This document shows, piece by piece, positions 1 through 10,548 of a DNA stretch of 64,000 bases (within the stretch, counting starts at the first letter, position 1; each line of letters opens with the position of its first letter). The DNA is taken from positions 1 through 64,000 of the forward strand of contig JAJZEH010000045.1 of assembly GCA_021805725.1 (NCBI GenBank). The letters are read 5' to 3'. The notes beneath the pieces were generated by a model. That model saw nothing but the letters and a program-made list of their open reading frames with translations. It was not told the origin of the DNA and made no database searches. The DNA is from Pseudomonadota bacterium (lineage in GTDB: Bacteria > Pseudomonadota > Gammaproteobacteria > Burkholderiales > Ferrovaceae). Position numbers and translations under genes: made by a program.

Positions 1-345
1 CGTCATCCGGCGGTGGCTCGGGTCTACTACCCCGGACTCCCTTCCCACCCGCAGTACGATCTGGCCCGTCGACAACAATTGCTTGGCGGTGCCGTTGTCA
101 CTTTCGACGTGGTGGGTGGACAGCGCGAGGCTTGGCGCGTCATCGATGCCACAGAGATCATTTCCATCACGGGAAATCTCGGAGATACCAAGAGCACCAT
201 TACGCATCCCGCCACCACCACCCACGGACGCATTTCTGAAGAAGAGCGTCGGGCAGCAGGCATTGGTCCAGGAATGATCAGGATTTCAGTGGGGCTGGAA
301 TCGGTGAAGGCCTTGCAGGCGGATCTGGCCCGAGGGTTAGGTTAG
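1..345 (+). CDS. metZ: O-succinylhomoserine sulfhydrylase, C-terminal part
   Basis: The frame is open from the first base of the window and ends at TAG 343-345, so only the last ~114 residues are present. The stretch around 'ITGNLGDTKSTITHPATTTH' is the conserved C-terminal region of PLP-dependent trans-sulfuration enzymes, and the wording fits MetZ best. MetZ makes homocysteine directly from O-succinylhomoserine and sulfide in methionine synthesis. The PLP lysine lies outside the window. The stop overlaps the stop of the convergent lpxH by 3 nt. A cystathionine gamma-synthase cannot be fully excluded from this fragment. Confidence 0.85.
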   Translation, partial: RHPAVARVYYPGLPSHPQYDLARRQQLLGGAVVTFDVVGGQREAWRVIDATEIISITGNLGDTKSTITHPATTTHGRISEEERRAAGIGPGMIRISVGLESVKALQADLARGLG

Positions 346-1067
346 AGCGGCACGAATCGGCAGCCTTCGCTGTCGCAGTACAACGCCCCGGCGCGGCTTG
401 CATTCCAGTCCTGCAGCACCCAGCGCTCGCAAACATGATCATCGAGACGATAAACGTGACGAGCCGGCCGATGCGTATGTCCGTGGATCAGTCGCGGATA
501 CTCGAATTTGCGCAGCAAATCCATGACGGCCTGGGGGGCGACATCCATGATTTCCATGGTCTTGGATTGCTTTGCCTTATGGCTCATTGCCGTGGCATCG
601 CGCGCCATTTTGTAGCGCATCTCGAGTGGCAGTGCCAGAATCTGCCGTTGCCATGCTGCGCTCCTCACCTGTTTGCGATAGGCTTGGTATTCGGCATCAT
701 CCGTGCACAACTGGTCGCCGTGTGACAGCACGGTGCGCACGCCATACAGCACGGTCTCGGTGGGATCGGGCAGAAGGGTGGCACCGCACGCCGCCGCAAA
801 ATCCTGACCCAGCAAAAAATCCCGGTTTCCGTGCATGAGAAACAAGGCCGTTCCTGAGGCGGTGAGCGCGTTCAGGGCATCCACAATTTTGCGATTGAAG
901 GCCGTGGGCATGTCGTCGTCGCCCACCCAGCTTTCGAAAAGGTCCCCCAGGATATAGAGGGCCTCGGCTTCACGGCAGGGGCCGGCAAGAAACTCCAGAA
1001 AACGCTTGCGGATGAGTGGCGTATCCTCGGACAGATGCAGGTCTGAAATGAAGAGAGTATGCGGCAC
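342..1067 (-). CDS. lpxH: UDP-2,3-diacylglucosamine diphosphatase
   Basis: LpxH hydrolyses UDP-2,3-diacylglucosamine to lipid X at the inner membrane, a step in lipid A synthesis. The 241-residue protein has the metallophosphoesterase set: SDLHL (res 8-12), GDLFESWVGDD (41-51), GNRDF (80-84), SHGDQ and HGHTHRP. These supply the metal ligands. The length is typical for the family. The start is a GTG (1067) that gives MPHTLFISDLHL, matching the family N-terminus. It lies 11 nt downstream of ppiB and is the last gene of the TPR-ppiB-lpxH run. The stop overlaps metZ. Confidence 0.95.
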   Translation of the reverse strand: MPHTLFISDLHLSEDTPLIRKRFLEFLAGPCREAEALYILGDLFESWVGDDDMPTAFNRKIVDALNALTASGTALFLMHGNRDFLLGQDFAAACGATLLPDPTETVLYGVRTVLSHGDQLCTDDAEYQAYRKQVRSAAWQRQILALPLEMRYKMARDATAMSHKAKQSKTMEIMDVAPQAVMDLLRKFEYPRLIHGHTHRPARHVYRLDDHVCERWVLQDWNASRAGALYCDSEGCRFVPL

Positions 1068-1078
1068 GGTGCGATGCG

Positions 1079-1570
1079 TTAAATAGCCTGTGCGCTTTCG
1101 ATGACGACATCTTCGACAGGAACGTCGCCATGTCCCGCACGGTTGCCTGTGGCAACGCCCTTGATCCGGTCCACCACATCCTGCCCTTCAGTGACCTTGC
1201 CAAAAACGCAATAACCAAAGCCGTCGCGGGAGGGGGCGCTGAAGTTGAGGAAGCCGTTATTTTTGACATTGATGAAAAACTGCGCCGTGGCCGAATGCGG
1301 ATCCGAGGTGCGTGCCATGGCAATGGTGTAGCAATCATTGGAAAGGCCGTTGGCAGCCTCATTTTCGATGGGCGCTTGGGTCTCCTTTTGTTTCATGCCC
1401 GGCTCGAAGCCGCCGCCCTGGATCATGAAGCCGTCAATAACGCGATGAAATATGGTGTTGTCGTAGAAGCCGGCCTTGACGTACTCCAGAAAGTTGGCAA
1501 CGGTCTTGGGTGCCTTTTCCGCGTCGAGCGTCAGAACGATGTCGCCAAAATTAGTCTTGAAACGAACCAT
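1079..1570 (-). CDS. ppiB: Peptidyl-prolyl cis-trans isomerase, cyclophilin type
   Basis: This 163-residue single-domain cyclophilin interconverts cis and trans X-Pro bonds. The core motifs [13 protein letters not shown] and [12 protein letters not shown] carry the catalytic Arg and the hydrophobic pocket. There is no signal peptide, so it should be cytoplasmic. A GGAG Shine-Dalgarno lies 5 nt before the ATG at 1570. The gene starts 11 nt after the stop of the upstream TPR gene and is followed at once by lpxH, so the three are probably co-transcribed. Confidence 0.95.
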   Translation of the reverse strand: MVRFKTNFGDIVLTLDAEKAPKTVANFLEYVKAGFYDNTIFHRVIDGFMIQGGGFEPGMKQKETQAPIENEAANGLSNDCYTIAMARTSDPHSATAQFFINVKNNGFLNFSAPSRDGFGYCVFGKVTEGQDVVDRIKGVATGNRAGHGDVPVEDVVIESAQAI

Positions 1571-1581
1571 GGTATCTCCAG

Positions 1582-2163
1582 TTAGTTGAGTTTGTCGGCC
1601 TTGGCCTTGAGGGATTTGTTGTTGGGGTCCAGCTTTAAGGCATGGGCGTAGGACTGTCGCGCCAGGGCCAGATAAAGATCCGCGAGGTTTTCATAGGCGG
1701 TGGCATAGTTGGGCTGAACCATCAACGCCGATTCCAACACTTTGCGAGCCTCGTCAAGACGCCCCTTGCCGGCGTAGAGCACAGCCAGGTTGTTGTAAGG
1801 CGCTGGCATTTCAGGAAAGCGCTCTGTCATGCCTTCAAGGATGCTGATGGCTTCATCCGTTTTTCCCAGTTTGGTCAGTATCTGGGCCTTGAGGAACAGG
1901 ACGGAACCATCCTGCGAATTGGTGTCAAGATATTGGTTGGCGGCGTTCAGGGCTTCTTGTAGCTTGCCCTCGCCAGCCAGCTTCTGGATGGCCTTGGGAC
2001 TGCTGACCGTACTGTCCGGGGGCAGGGGAGTTGCCGTGACGACGGGCGTCGGTGTTTCGACGGGTTGTGCAGGCTCAGTGGTCTCTGCAGCCAGGGTGCA
2101 GTGGCAAAGTCCTGCCACTAAAACCGCCAAAGTCACGCGCATTGCGGCAGGGTGAAGAAACAT
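1582..2163 (-). CDS. Exported tetratricopeptide-repeat protein
   Basis: The 193-residue protein begins with a signal peptide (hydrophobic run after [12 protein letters not shown], likely cleavage near TLAA). A Pro/Thr-rich linker follows, then about three TPR units (around res 75-190). These are recognisable by the A-x3-L and P-x-A spacing ('[20 protein letters not shown]'). It is probably a periplasmic scaffold or adaptor; its partner is unknown. The start may be ATG 2163 or the internal ATG at 2142; neither has a clear Shine-Dalgarno. It heads the ppiB-lpxH run and diverges from cysS. Confidence 0.75.
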   Translation of the reverse strand: MFLHPAAMRVTLAVLVAGLCHCTLAAETTEPAQPVETPTPVVTATPLPPDSTVSSPKAIQKLAGEGKLQEALNAANQYLDTNSQDGSVLFLKAQILTKLGKTDEAISILEGMTERFPEMPAPYNNLAVLYAGKGRLDEARKVLESALMVQPNYATAYENLADLYLALARQSYAHALKLDPNNKSLKAKADKLN

Positions 2164-2263
2164 ATCGTGGTATACTTTAAGTCGATCAAGTCTGCAGAAT
2201 ATTTAATTATATCAACAAACTGCGTCATCTTCCAGTACGGCGACAAGAAGCCGTCCCAAAGAA
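2164..2263. promoter_or_regulatory. Divergent intergenic region between TPR gene and cysS
   Basis: This is a 100-base AT-rich gap between two divergent genes, with TATACT at 2171-2176 and an A/T run at 2200-2215. It must hold the promoters of both directions, but no convincing -35/-10 pair can be assigned by eye. Nothing resembling a T-box or riboswitch is visible. Confidence 0.3.
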
Positions 2264-2284
2264 GTGGATGCCCCTATTCAGATT

Positions 2285-3700
2285 ATGCTCAAACTCTTCA
2301 ATACGCTTACCCGTTCCGTAGCGCCCTTCCAGCCCATCGAGCCCGGCAAGGTTCGCATGTACGTCTGTGGCATGACGGTTTATGACCGTTGCCATTTGGG
2401 TCATGCCCGGATGCTGGTGGATTTTGACCTGGTCTACCGCTGGCTGAAGGCTTCGGGCTATGAGGTGATATATGTGCGCAATATTACCGATATTGACGAT
2501 AAAATCATCGATCGCGCCGCTAAAAACCATGAAGCTATCGGCGATTTGACCGGGCGGATGATTGCTGCGATGCACGATGATCTGCGTCGACTCAACGTGC
2601 TGCCGCCAACCTTTGAGCCCCGCGCCACGGAACATGTTCCGGGCATGCTCGCCATCATCGAAACGCTGATCAAACGCGAGTTGGCGTATGTGGGCGGGAA
2701 TGGCGATGTTTATTATTCCGTGCGCGATTTTCCGGGTTACGGCAAGTTGTCGGGAAAGTCCCTTGAGGACTTGCGTGCGGGCGAACGGATTGCGGTGGAT
2801 GCTCACAAAAGGGATCCTCTCGATTTTGTGTTGTGGAAAGCGGCCAAGCCGGGCGAACCTTCCTGGCCCTCTCCCTGGGGACCTGGCCGTCCTGGCTGGC
2901 ACATCGAATGCTCGGCCATGAGCGAACATTTCCTGGGTGAGCATTTCGACATCCATGGGGGAGGGCATGATCTCCAGTTTCCGCACCATGAAAACGAAAT
3001 CGCGCAGAGCGAGGGAGCGCACGGACATACCTTCGTCAATGTGTGGATGCACAACGGGTTTTTGCGCGTCAACGATGAAAAAATGTCCAAATCCTTGGGC
3101 AATTTTTTCACCATCGAAGAAGTTCTCAGGGTTTTTGACGCAGAAGTCATCCGCTTTTTCCTGCTGCGCGGACATTACCGTAGTCCGCTCAATTACACTG
3201 ACGGGCATCTGGAAGATGCGCGTCAGGCCCTCAACACACTGTACACGTCGTTACGGGGAAGGCGGGTCAGCGCGGGTCCGGTGGACTGGAGTGGCGAGGC
3301 GGCGCAGCAATTCAAGGCGGCTCTCGACGACGACCTCAATACGCCGGAGGCCATGGCTGTCCTGTTTGGACTGGCCCGTGAAACCAACCGCAGTGGCAGC
3401 GATGTCACTGCGACGCAACTTTACCGATTGGCACAGATCCTGGGGCTGCTAGGCAATAATCCGGATCGATGGATGCAGGAAGGTGCTGGTCGCGTTTCTG
3501 CCGGTGTGATTCAGGGCGCTGAATGCCCTCCCGCGTCTGCGCAATCCGAAGTCCGGCGCATCGAGGCCCTGATCCATGACCGGGCCGCTGCGCGTCGCTC
3601 CAAAAACTTTGCTGAGTCCGACCGGATTCGCGACGCTTTGCTGGCCGAGGGGATCGTCCTGGAGGATGGCCCCCAGGGAACGATCTGGCGCAGGGTCTAA
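2285..3700 (+). CDS. cysS: Cysteine-tRNA ligase
   Basis: This class I aminoacyl-tRNA synthetase charges tRNA-Cys. The HIGH-type motif appears as CHLGHAR near the N-terminus and KMSKS as [10 protein letters not shown]. Zinc ligands include CGMTVYD, the Cys of WHIECSAMS and the His of [15 protein letters not shown]. The C-terminal DALR-type helical and anticodon regions are complete. The start is placed at ATG 2285 ([10 protein letters not shown], as in the family; 471 aa). An in-frame GTG at 2264 would add seven residues, and neither start has a strong ribosome site. It ends 7 nt from the convergent dnaJ. Confidence 0.96.
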   Translation: MLKLFNTLTRSVAPFQPIEPGKVRMYVCGMTVYDRCHLGHARMLVDFDLVYRWLKASGYEVIYVRNITDIDDKIIDRAAKNHEAIGDLTGRMIAAMHDDLRRLNVLPPTFEPRATEHVPGMLAIIETLIKRELAYVGGNGDVYYSVRDFPGYGKLSGKSLEDLRAGERIAVDAHKRDPLDFVLWKAAKPGEPSWPSPWGPGRPGWHIECSAMSEHFLGEHFDIHGGGHDLQFPHHENEIAQSEGAHGHTFVNVWMHNGFLRVNDEKMSKSLGNFFTIEEVLRVFDAEVIRFFLLRGHYRSPLNYTDGHLEDARQALNTLYTSLRGRRVSAGPVDWSGEAAQQFKAALDDDLNTPEAMAVLFGLARETNRSGSDVTATQLYRLAQILGLLGNNPDRWMQEGAGRVSAGVIQGAECPPASAQSEVRRIEALIHDRAAARRSKNFAESDRIRDALLAEGIVLEDGPQGTIWRRV

Positions 3701-3707
3701 AGTCGCG

Positions 3708-4847
3708 TCAGGCAGCGCTGAAAAAATCCTTGACCTTGTCCATGAAGGTCTTGGCGCGAGGGTTATGCGTGTCGTTGCCGCGCGTGGACGTTTCCAGCTC
3801 TCGCAGCAGACTCTTCTGTTCCTCTGTCAGCTTGACGGGGGTTTCCACCACAACGTGACACATCAGGTCGCCATAGCCGCTGCCACGCAGCGCCTTGATC
3901 CCCTTGCCGCGTAGTCGAAAGACCTGACCGGTTTGGGTTTCTGCCGGAACCTTCAATTTTGCATGTCCATCCAGAGTGGGGATTTCGATTTCTCCACCCA
4001 GGGCTGCCACGCCAAAACTGATCGGCATTTCACAATGCAAATCTGCTCCGTCGCGCTCGAATACCGGGTGGGCACGGATCTGGACCACGACATAGAGGTC
4101 GCCGGGAGGACCCCCTGAAGTGCCGTGTTCTCCCTCGCCAGCCAGGCGAATCCTGTCACCGTGGTCAATGCCAGCGGGGATTTTGACGGCCAGGGTTTTG
4201 TGTCGCTTGGTTCGCCCTGCACCACCGCAATCCGGACAGGGATGGGCAATGGTGGTTCCGCTGCCATGGCAGGCAGGGCAGGTTTGCTGGATGGAAAAAA
4301 ATCCTTGCTGCATGCGCACCTGACCCTGACCACCACAGGTACCGCAGGTGGTGGGGGAAGTGCCCGGTTTGGCACCGGAACCCTTGCAGGTGGCACAGGT
4401 TTCCATGGCGGGGATGCGAATCTGGGTCTCGGTGCCGCGTGCAGCCTCCTCCAGGCCGATTTCCAGGTTGTAGCGCAAGTCGGCGCCACGATAGACGCCG
4501 CCTTGTCTGCCACGGCTTCCGCCGCCGCCGAACAGGTCGCCAAAAATATCGCCAAACGCGTCTGAAAAACCGCCCCCCATGCCGCCGAACCCCGGTCCGC
4601 CCGGGCCACCGCCGTGGCTTGGGTCCACGCCGGCATGACCGTAGCGATCATAAGCGGCCCGTTTGTCGGAATCGGAAAGGACCTCGTAGGCCTCCTTGCC
4701 CTCCTTGAACTGCGCCTCGGCCTTTGAGTTGTCCGGATTGCGATCCGGGTGATACTTCATTGCCAACTTGCGGTAAGCCTTCTTGATATCCTCTTCAGAA
4801 GCGTCCCGGTTGACCCCCAATACCTCGTAAAAATCGCGTTTGCTCAT
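3708..4847 (-). CDS. dnaJ: Chaperone protein DnaJ
   Basis: DnaJ is the Hsp40 co-chaperone that delivers substrates to DnaK and stimulates its ATPase. The 379 residues show the J domain with HPD ('KYHPDRNPD'), a Gly/Phe-rich linker ([20 protein letters not shown]), four CxxCxGxG zinc repeats ([32 protein letters not shown]) and the C-terminal substrate domain. It is the last gene of the heat-shock operon, 11 nt downstream of dnaK. Confidence 0.98.
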   Translation of the reverse strand: MSKRDFYEVLGVNRDASEEDIKKAYRKLAMKYHPDRNPDNSKAEAQFKEGKEAYEVLSDSDKRAAYDRYGHAGVDPSHGGGPGGPGFGGMGGGFSDAFGDIFGDLFGGGGSRGRQGGVYRGADLRYNLEIGLEEAARGTETQIRIPAMETCATCKGSGAKPGTSPTTCGTCGGQGQVRMQQGFFSIQQTCPACHGSGTTIAHPCPDCGGAGRTKRHKTLAVKIPAGIDHGDRIRLAGEGEHGTSGGPPGDLYVVVQIRAHPVFERDGADLHCEMPISFGVAALGGEIEIPTLDGHAKLKVPAETQTGQVFRLRGKGIKALRGSGYGDLMCHVVVETPVKLTEEQKSLLRELETSTRGNDTHNPRAKTFMDKVKDFFSAA

Positions 4848-4858
4848 GCTCTGAAGGC

Positions 4859-6802
4859 TTATTTGTGGTTTTTGTCTTTAACTTCCTCAAACTCGGCATC
4901 CACCACATTTTCTTCCTTCTGGTTGCCCCCTGAAGCAGAGGCGCCAGCCCCGTGTTCGTTCCCTGTAGCTGCGCCTGCGCCCTGCTCGGCGCCGTACATC
5001 TTTTCGGCAAGCTTGTGGCTGGCTTCGGAAAGCACTTCGGTTTTTGCGGCCATGGCAGCGGTGTCATCGGACTTTAGTGCTTCTTCCGCATCCTTGATGG
5101 CTGCTTCGATTTTTCCCTTCTCATCTGCCGCAAGCTTGTCGCCATGCTCCTTGAGGGACTTGGTCACACTATGCACCAAGGCTTCGAGCGTGTTTTTGGT
5201 GTTGACGGCTTCCAGGTTTTTCTTGTCCTCTTCGGCATGCTCTTCAGCATCCTTCACCATGCGCTGAATTTCCTCTTCTGACAGCCCGGAATTGGCCTTG
5301 ATGGTGATTTTGCTTTCCTTGCCCGTGGCCTTGTCCTTGGCGCCCACATGGAGAATGCCATTGGCGTCGATGTCAAAAGAGACTTCGATCTGTGGCATGC
5401 CACGCGGGGCTGGCGGAATGTCGGAGAGGTTGAACTGGCCCAGGCTCTTGTTGCCTGAAGCCATTTCCCGCTCACCTTGCAGCACATGAATGGTTACGGC
5501 GGACTGGTTGTCGTCTGCTGTTGAAAACACCTGGGCAGCCTTGGTCGGGATCGTGGTGTTCTTCTGGATCAGGCGCGTCATTACGCCCCCCAATGTTTCG
5601 ATGCCCAACGACAGGGGCGTCACGTCCAGCAGCAAAACGTCCTTGACTTCGCCCTGCAGCACACCGCCCTGGATGCCTGCGCCGATGGCTACGGCCTCAT
5701 CAGGGTTCACGTCCTTGCGGGGTTCGCGTCCGAAGAATTCCTTCACGCGTTCCTGGACTTTGGGCATGCGGCTTTGTCCACCTACCAGGATTACGTCAGA
5801 AATGTCGCTGATCTTGACGCCGGAGTCCTTGATGGCTACCTCGCACGGTTTGATGGTGCGTGCAATGAGGTCTTCCACCAGGCTTTCCAGCTTGGCGCGT
5901 GTCACCTTGACTACCAGGTGCTTGGGGCCGGAGGCGTCTGCGGTGATATAGGGCAGATTCACTTCGGTCTGCTGCGCCGAGGACAGTTCGATCTTGGCTT
6001 TCTCGGCCGCTTCCTTCAAGCGCTGAAGCGCCAGCACGTCCTTGCGCAGGTCCAGGCCATTTTCGCGCTTGAATTCATCCGCCAGAAAATCGATGATGCG
6101 CAGGTCAAAGTCCTCCCCGCCCAGGAAAGTGTCGCCATTGGTGGACAGTACTTCAAACTGGTGTTCGCCTTCCACTTCGGCAATTTCAATGATGGAGATG
6201 TCGAAAGTTCCGCCGCCCAGGTCATACACGGCGATCTTGCGGTCGCCTTCCTTCTTGTCCAGACCAAATGCCAGCGCTGCGGCAGTGGGTTCATTGATGA
6301 TCCGTTTGACTTCGAGACCCGCAATCCGGCCTGCGTCCTTGGTGGCCTGACGCTGACTGTCGTTGAAGTAGGCCGGGACGGTGATGACCGCCTCGGTGAC
6401 TTCCTCGCCCAGGTAGTCTTCAGCGGTCTTCTTCATTTTCTGCAGGACGGCGGCTGAAACTTCCGGAGGGGCCATTTTCTTCCCCTGTGCCTCAACCCAG
6501 GCGTCCCCATTGCTTGCCTTGACGATGCTATAAGGCACCATGTTGATGTCTTTTTGCACCATCTCCTCCGAGAACTTGCGGCCAATCAGGCGCTTGACGG
6601 CGAAGAGGGTGTTTTTGGGGTTGGTGATGGCCTGTCGTTTGGCTGGTGCGCCCACCAGCACTTCGCCGTCCTCGGCGTAGGCTACGATGGAAGGTGTCGT
6701 GCGCGTGCCTTCTGCGTTTTCAATGACCTTGGGCTTGCCGTTCTCCATGACAGCCACGCAGGAGTTGGTGGTACCCAGGTCGATTCCAATGATTTTGCCC
6801 AT
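4859..6802 (-). CDS. dnaK: Chaperone protein DnaK (Hsp70)
   Basis: This is the ATP-dependent Hsp70 folding chaperone, 647 residues. The nucleotide-binding domain begins [17 protein letters not shown] and contains the phosphate loop region [13 protein letters not shown]. The linker DVTPLSLG leads to the substrate-binding domain, and the C-terminus is the usual acidic, Gly/Ala-rich tail. A GAGG about 10 nt before the ATG may be the ribosome site. It lies between grpE and dnaJ and should respond to the sigma-32 promoter upstream of grpE. Confidence 0.98.
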   Translation of the reverse strand: MGKIIGIDLGTTNSCVAVMENGKPKVIENAEGTRTTPSIVAYAEDGEVLVGAPAKRQAITNPKNTLFAVKRLIGRKFSEEMVQKDINMVPYSIVKASNGDAWVEAQGKKMAPPEVSAAVLQKMKKTAEDYLGEEVTEAVITVPAYFNDSQRQATKDAGRIAGLEVKRIINEPTAAALAFGLDKKEGDRKIAVYDLGGGTFDISIIEIAEVEGEHQFEVLSTNGDTFLGGEDFDLRIIDFLADEFKRENGLDLRKDVLALQRLKEAAEKAKIELSSAQQTEVNLPYITADASGPKHLVVKVTRAKLESLVEDLIARTIKPCEVAIKDSGVKISDISDVILVGGQSRMPKVQERVKEFFGREPRKDVNPDEAVAIGAGIQGGVLQGEVKDVLLLDVTPLSLGIETLGGVMTRLIQKNTTIPTKAAQVFSTADDNQSAVTIHVLQGEREMASGNKSLGQFNLSDIPPAPRGMPQIEVSFDIDANGILHVGAKDKATGKESKITIKANSGLSEEEIQRMVKDAEEHAEEDKKNLEAVNTKNTLEALVHSVTKSLKEHGDKLAADEKGKIEAAIKDAEEALKSDDTAAMAAKTEVLSEASHKLAEKMYGAEQGAGAATGNEHGAGASASGGNQKEENVVDAEFEEVKDKNHK

Positions 6803-6854
6803 GTTGTTATGCCTCGAAATATTTGATTTTGATGGTTCTTATGTCGGGATGAGT

Positions 6855-6868
6855 CTTGAATATTCAAG
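6855..6868. repeat. Perfect 14-bp palindrome at the grpE-dnaK junction
   Basis: CTTGAATATTCAAG is a perfect inverted repeat that overlaps the grpE stop codon and lies in the 61-bp leader before dnaK. It could be an operator, an RNA processing hairpin that changes the dnaK/grpE ratio, or chance. Confidence 0.4.
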
Positions 6869-7409
6869 AGGGTGAAGTGTTTTTTGTCTTGGAGACCGTG
6901 ACCAGCGCGGGGCGCAGGATGCGTTCGTTCAGGGCAAAACCCTTCTGCATGACTGTCACCACCGTGTTCGCAGGCACCGTATCGCTTTCCAATGAGGCGA
7001 TGGCCTGGTGGCGGTTGGGGTCAAATTTTTCGTTGATCGGGTTGATTTCGCTCACGTTGAACTTTTCGAAAACGGACGCCAGTTGGCGGGCCGTCAGGGC
7101 AACACCGCTTCGGTAGCTCTCCAGGGTCGCCTCCTTGACTTGTTGCGCGGCCTCCAGGCTGTCCATGACTGACAGCAATTCGGCGGCAAAGGACTCAATG
7201 GCAAATTTTCGGGCCTGGGTAAGGTCGGTTGCGGCACGCCTCCTGACGTTCTCGGTTTCTGCCTTGGCACGAAGCCAGGCGTCTTCCTTTTCGCGTACCG
7301 CGTTTTCGGCCTGATTGAGGGCGGCAAGCGCCTGCTCGAGGGTCAGGGCAGGGATGGCGGGGGCAGCCTCTGCAGCGGCAGCTTCTGATTCTGGATTCGT
7401 CGGTTGCAT
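6864..7409 (-). CDS. grpE: Nucleotide exchange factor GrpE
   Basis: GrpE releases ADP from DnaK. The N-terminal part is acidic/Ala-rich and leads into a long coiled-coil ([20 protein letters not shown]). The C-terminal beta domain carries the conserved '[15 protein letters not shown]' and '[11 protein letters not shown]'. The start is set at ATG 7409 ([10 protein letters not shown], 181 aa) because GAGGAG lies 6 nt upstream. The frame is open further upstream but that part is not conserved and would overlap the sigma-32 promoter. The next gene is dnaK. Confidence 0.95.
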   Translation of the reverse strand: MQPTNPESEAAAAEAAPAIPALTLEQALAALNQAENAVREKEDAWLRAKAETENVRRRAATDLTQARKFAIESFAAELLSVMDSLEAAQQVKEATLESYRSGVALTARQLASVFEKFNVSEINPINEKFDPNRHQAIASLESDTVPANTVVTVMQKGFALNERILRPALVTVSKTKNTSPS

Positions 7410-7436
7410 CGTGATCTCCTCAAGGAATGCACGGTG

Positions 7437-7464
7437 AGTTGGGGGCGCACGTTGCGATTTCAAG
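7437..7464 (-). promoter_or_regulatory. Sigma-32 (RpoH) heat-shock promoter for grpE-dnaK-dnaJ
   Basis: On the minus strand the 90-bp hemH-grpE gap holds CTTGAAA (7458-7464) as -35 and CCCCAACT (7437-7444) as -10, separated by 13 nt. The known RpoH consensus is CTTGAA with CCCCAT-n-T at 13-17 nt. It would start transcription just upstream of the grpE ribosome site. This lets the chaperones be induced independently of hrcA-hemH. Confidence 0.75.
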
Positions 7465-7499
7465 GGGGGTGACAGAAAAATAATTACCAGAAGCGGGGT

Positions 7500-8606
7500 T
7501 TAGTGCGTGGCTCCTGTGGCAATGGCCCGGTTACGGACCATCTCGCCTTCAAGTAGCGCCGCCTGAGCGGTCCAGCGAGGGTTGGTCCAGCCGCTCAGGT
7601 GGTCCAGGGCAATTTCGGTGAGCGCATCCAGCCAGACGGGATCGTCGTTGAGTGCAGGAATGTAGTGGTACTCGCGGCCCCCGTTGGACAGGAAGGTGGC
7701 TTTGACCTCCATGCCGATTTCTTCCAGCGTTTCCAGACAATCCGCAGGAAATCCTGGACACACCACGTGCAAGGTTTGCAGCCCGTCCCGTGCCAGCTGG
7801 TGCACCAGCGGGTCCGTATAGGGCTTGATCCATTCGGCCCTGCCAAACAGGGACTGGAAGGACACCACGTACTGCTCGGGCTGCAGACCCAGAGCCTCGC
7901 CAAGCAGACGCCCAGTCTTGTGGCATTCGCAATGGTAGGGGTCTCCCTTATCCAGGGTGTAACGGGGTACACCATGAAAGCTCATGACCAATTTGTCCGG
8001 ACGGCCATGTTGGGCCCAGTAGGCTTCTATCCGGGACTTGAGGGCATGGATGTAGGCCGGATGGTCGTGATAGTGGCGCACCACGCGTACGCCTGGCACG
8101 TTGCGGTAGGCACGGAGCGCGCTAAACAGGGCATCCATGGAGGAGGCCGTGGTGCTGGCTGCATACTGTGGATAAAGCGGCAGCATCAAAATGCGGTCGC
8201 AATGCTGGGCCTTGAGGTCGGCAACGGCCGTTGCGATGGAGGGCTGGCCATAGCGCATGGCGTACGTTACAGCCAGGGGAGACGGTATGTGCTGGCGCAG
8301 GCGCTGTGCCAACCCCTCGCACTGGAGCACCGTGTTGACCCGCAGGGGCGAGCCCTCCGGGGTCCAGATGGTGGCGTACTTTTGGGCCGAGCGCGCGGGA
8401 CGGGTATTGAGGATGATGCCATTGAGGATCAGCCACCAAATGGGACGAGGAATTTCCACCACCCTGGGGTCGCTCAGGAATTGCTTGAGGTACCGGCGCA
8501 GGGCACCTTTTTCAGGCGCATCCGGGGTACCCAGATTGACGAGCAGGATCCCGGTTTTAAGGGGGGAGCCATGGGCAAAGTCCGGTTCGGGGAGATAATG
8601 TGCCAT
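7500..8606 (-). CDS. hemH: Ferrochelatase
   Basis: Ferrochelatase inserts Fe2+ into protoporphyrin IX, the last step of haem synthesis, at the inner face of the membrane. The 368 residues include the N-terminal '[14 protein letters not shown]', the catalytic-His motif '[21 protein letters not shown]' (split here at 20 residues: SFHGVP then KGDPYHCEC) and the C-terminal '[12 protein letters not shown]'. The ATG follows the hrcA stop after a single base, so translation is probably coupled. Its place between hrcA and grpE is an arrangement found in betaproteobacteria. Confidence 0.97.
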   Translation of the reverse strand: MAHYLPEPDFAHGSPLKTGILLVNLGTPDAPEKGALRRYLKQFLSDPRVVEIPRPIWWLILNGIILNTRPARSAQKYATIWTPEGSPLRVNTVLQCEGLAQRLRQHIPSPLAVTYAMRYGQPSIATAVADLKAQHCDRILMLPLYPQYAASTTASSMDALFSALRAYRNVPGVRVVRHYHDHPAYIHALKSRIEAYWAQHGRPDKLVMSFHGVPRYTLDKGDPYHCECHKTGRLLGEALGLQPEQYVVSFQSLFGRAEWIKPYTDPLVHQLARDGLQTLHVVCPGFPADCLETLEEIGMEVKATFLSNGGREYHYIPALNDDPVWLDALTEIALDHLSGWTNPRWTAQAALLEGEMVRNRAIATGATH

Positions 8607-8607
8607 C

Positions 8608-9636
8608 TTAATGCTGGGATAAGGCGCTGGAGAGTAGTTTGGCTGTCACGTCCACGATGGGGATGATGCGTTCGTAGGCCATGCGCGTGGGGCCAACCAC
8701 GCCCAACGTGCCGACCACCTGGCCGTCCACCTCATAGGGGGCCGTGACGAGGCTGAACTCATCCAGGGGAACGATGCCCGATTCTCCTCCGATGAAAATC
8801 TTGACGCCCTGGGCTTGCTGGCTCATGTCCAGCAGTTGCAGTAATCCAGTTTTTTGTTCGAAAACGTCAAATAACCTTCGCAGCTGCGACATATTGCTGG
8901 AAACGTCCTGGTGGCCGATCAAACGGGTTTCTCCGGATAGCACGTAATCGTCCTGCCCCTGCCTTAAGGCAGCACCGCCTACTTCCAGCGCCGTCTTCAT
9001 CAGTACCTGGATGTCCTGGTTGAGGCTTTGCAGTTCGATGCGCAAGGAATCGCGGATGCCGTCAAAATCGCAGCCGGCGTAATGCTCGTTGAGGTACAGG
9101 GCGGCCTGGGTGAGCTGCGCCGCGGTATAGACCTGTTCGGTGAAGATGACACGATTCTGCACGTTGCCTTCAAGGGTGACCAGGATCAGCAACAGGCGCT
9201 TTTCTGAAAGCCGCAGGAACTCAAGATGCCTGAAACCACTGGTACGGCGCTTCGGCGTTTGGACGATGCCTGCAAAAGCGGTGAGCTCGGAGAGCATCTG
9301 GGATGCCGCCGAAACCAGATGCTGGGTGTCGGCGGGGTGCAGCTGGCCTTCCAGATGGCTCAAGGTCTCTGCTCCCAGGGGCTTGATGGTGAGCAGGCTG
9401 TCGACGAAAAAGCGGTAACCGAGCGGCGTGGGAATCCGTCCTGCCGAAGTGTGCGGGCTGGCGATGAAACCCATGTCTTCCAGGTCGGCCATCACGTTGC
9501 GGATGGTGGCTGCCGACAGTTCAAGGCCGGACGTCCTGGATAGGGCTCGCGAACCCACCGGCTGACCTTCTTCGATGTAGCGTTCCACCAGGGCTTTGAG
9601 AAGCGCACGGGCGCGATCGTTTAACATGCAAATCAT
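8608..9636 (-). CDS. hrcA: Heat-inducible transcription repressor HrcA
   Basis: HrcA binds CIRCE operators and represses chaperone genes; its folding depends on GroEL. The winged-helix N-terminus is clear ('[20 protein letters not shown]', '[18 protein letters not shown]'), followed by the GAF-like domain ('[19 protein letters not shown]'). Two starts are close: ATG 9636 (MICMLND, with AGGTAGA just upstream) and ATG 9627 ([11 protein letters not shown]); the first is used here (342 aa). It heads the operon. No CIRCE element was seen upstream of hrcA, grpE or dnaK, so its target is probably elsewhere (groESL). Confidence 0.95.
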   Translation of the reverse strand: MICMLNDRARALLKALVERYIEEGQPVGSRALSRTSGLELSAATIRNVMADLEDMGFIASPHTSAGRIPTPLGYRFFVDSLLTIKPLGAETLSHLEGQLHPADTQHLVSAASQMLSELTAFAGIVQTPKRRTSGFRHLEFLRLSEKRLLLILVTLEGNVQNRVIFTEQVYTAAQLTQAALYLNEHYAGCDFDGIRDSLRIELQSLNQDIQVLMKTALEVGGAALRQGQDDYVLSGETRLIGHQDVSSNMSQLRRLFDVFEQKTGLLQLLDMSQQAQGVKIFIGGESGIVPLDEFSLVTAPYEVDGQVVGTLGVVGPTRMAYERIIPIVDVTAKLLSSALSQH

Positions 9637-9665
9637 TCTACCTGAAATGTGGTTTAATTCTTGGC

Positions 9666-10538
9666 ATGAATTCACCCTTCCAACGCATCGGGATCGTCGG
9701 CAAATATGATAGCCGCAATCTGGCAGAGCCGCTCGAGAAGCTCATCGCATTCCTTGAGGGGCGGGGCCTGTCTGTGGTTTTGGACCATCGTTCGGCAGCT
9801 GCCGTGGGAAAGACGCAAGCACCGGTTGTGAGCCTGGACGACATCGGTGCGCACGCCGACCTGGTGGTGGTTCTGGGAGGGGATGGCACACTGCTCTACG
9901 CGGCCCGCGTTCTGGCCTGCCAGAAGGTCCCCCTGATTGGCATCAACCTGGGGCAATTGGGATTTTTGACCGACATTCCCGCAAACGCCATGGAAACCAT
10001 GCTGGGCCAGGTGCTGGATGGTGAATATCAGGGAGAAACGCGAACCCTGCTCAAAACCAGGATCGTCCGTAACGGCAACATCGTCAGCCGGTCTGTGGCA
10101 CTCAATGACGTGGTGCTCACCAAGGGCGCGCGCGGCAGCATGATTGACCTCGAGGTCTATGTAGACGGGCGTTTCGTTTACAGCTTGCGCGCGGACGGTC
10201 TGATCGTGGCTACGCCGACGGGGTCCACGGCCTATGCCTTGTCCAGTGGCGGACCCATCCTGCACCCTGATCTCGCAGCCATCGTGCTGGTGCCCATCTG
10301 TCCCCACACCTTGAGCAATCGTCCTATTGCCCTGAGCGACCGCTGTACGGTGGAAGTCATCCTGCAGAAGGGCGCCGGGGCATTTGCCAATTTTGACGTT
10401 CAGGACCACTGTGAACTCCAGGTCGACGATCGATTGGTGATCAGCCCCTCCGAGGCTGGCATTCGTCTACTTCACCCCATCGGGCACAGTTACTTCGCCA
10501 TGTTGCGCGAAAAACTGCGTTGGGGAACCAAGCTCTAG
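9666..10538 (+). CDS. nadK: NAD kinase
   Basis: NadK phosphorylates NAD to NADP. The 290-residue protein has the family motifs GGDGTLL (catalytic Asp), NLGQLGFLTD, and the Gly-rich 'TPTGSTAYALSSGGPI'. The ATG at 9666 has no clear ribosome site. A TTTAAT box lies 7 nt upstream, so the transcript may be nearly leaderless. It diverges from hrcA with only 29 bp between the starts. recN follows after 10 nt on the same strand. Confidence 0.96.
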   Translation: MNSPFQRIGIVGKYDSRNLAEPLEKLIAFLEGRGLSVVLDHRSAAAVGKTQAPVVSLDDIGAHADLVVVLGGDGTLLYAARVLACQKVPLIGINLGQLGFLTDIPANAMETMLGQVLDGEYQGETRTLLKTRIVRNGNIVSRSVALNDVVLTKGARGSMIDLEVYVDGRFVYSLRADGLIVATPTGSTAYALSSGGPILHPDLAAIVLVPICPHTLSNRPIALSDRCTVEVILQKGAGAFANFDVQDHCELQVDDRLVISPSEAGIRLLHPIGHSYFAMLREKLRWGTKL

Positions 10539-10548
10539 GGCGCCTCTC

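Noticed and set aside
2225..3208. 327-codon open frame on the minus strand
   Set aside because: Antisense to cysS; no conserved pattern.
7599..8666. 355-codon open frame on the plus strand
   Set aside because: It is antisense to hemH/hrcA, which are certain, and its product resembles no protein; it is a by-product of GC-rich codon use.
9601..9665. CIRCE operator before hrcA
   Set aside because: TTAGCACTC / GAGTGCTAA halves were looked for around hrcA, grpE and dnaK starts and not seen.
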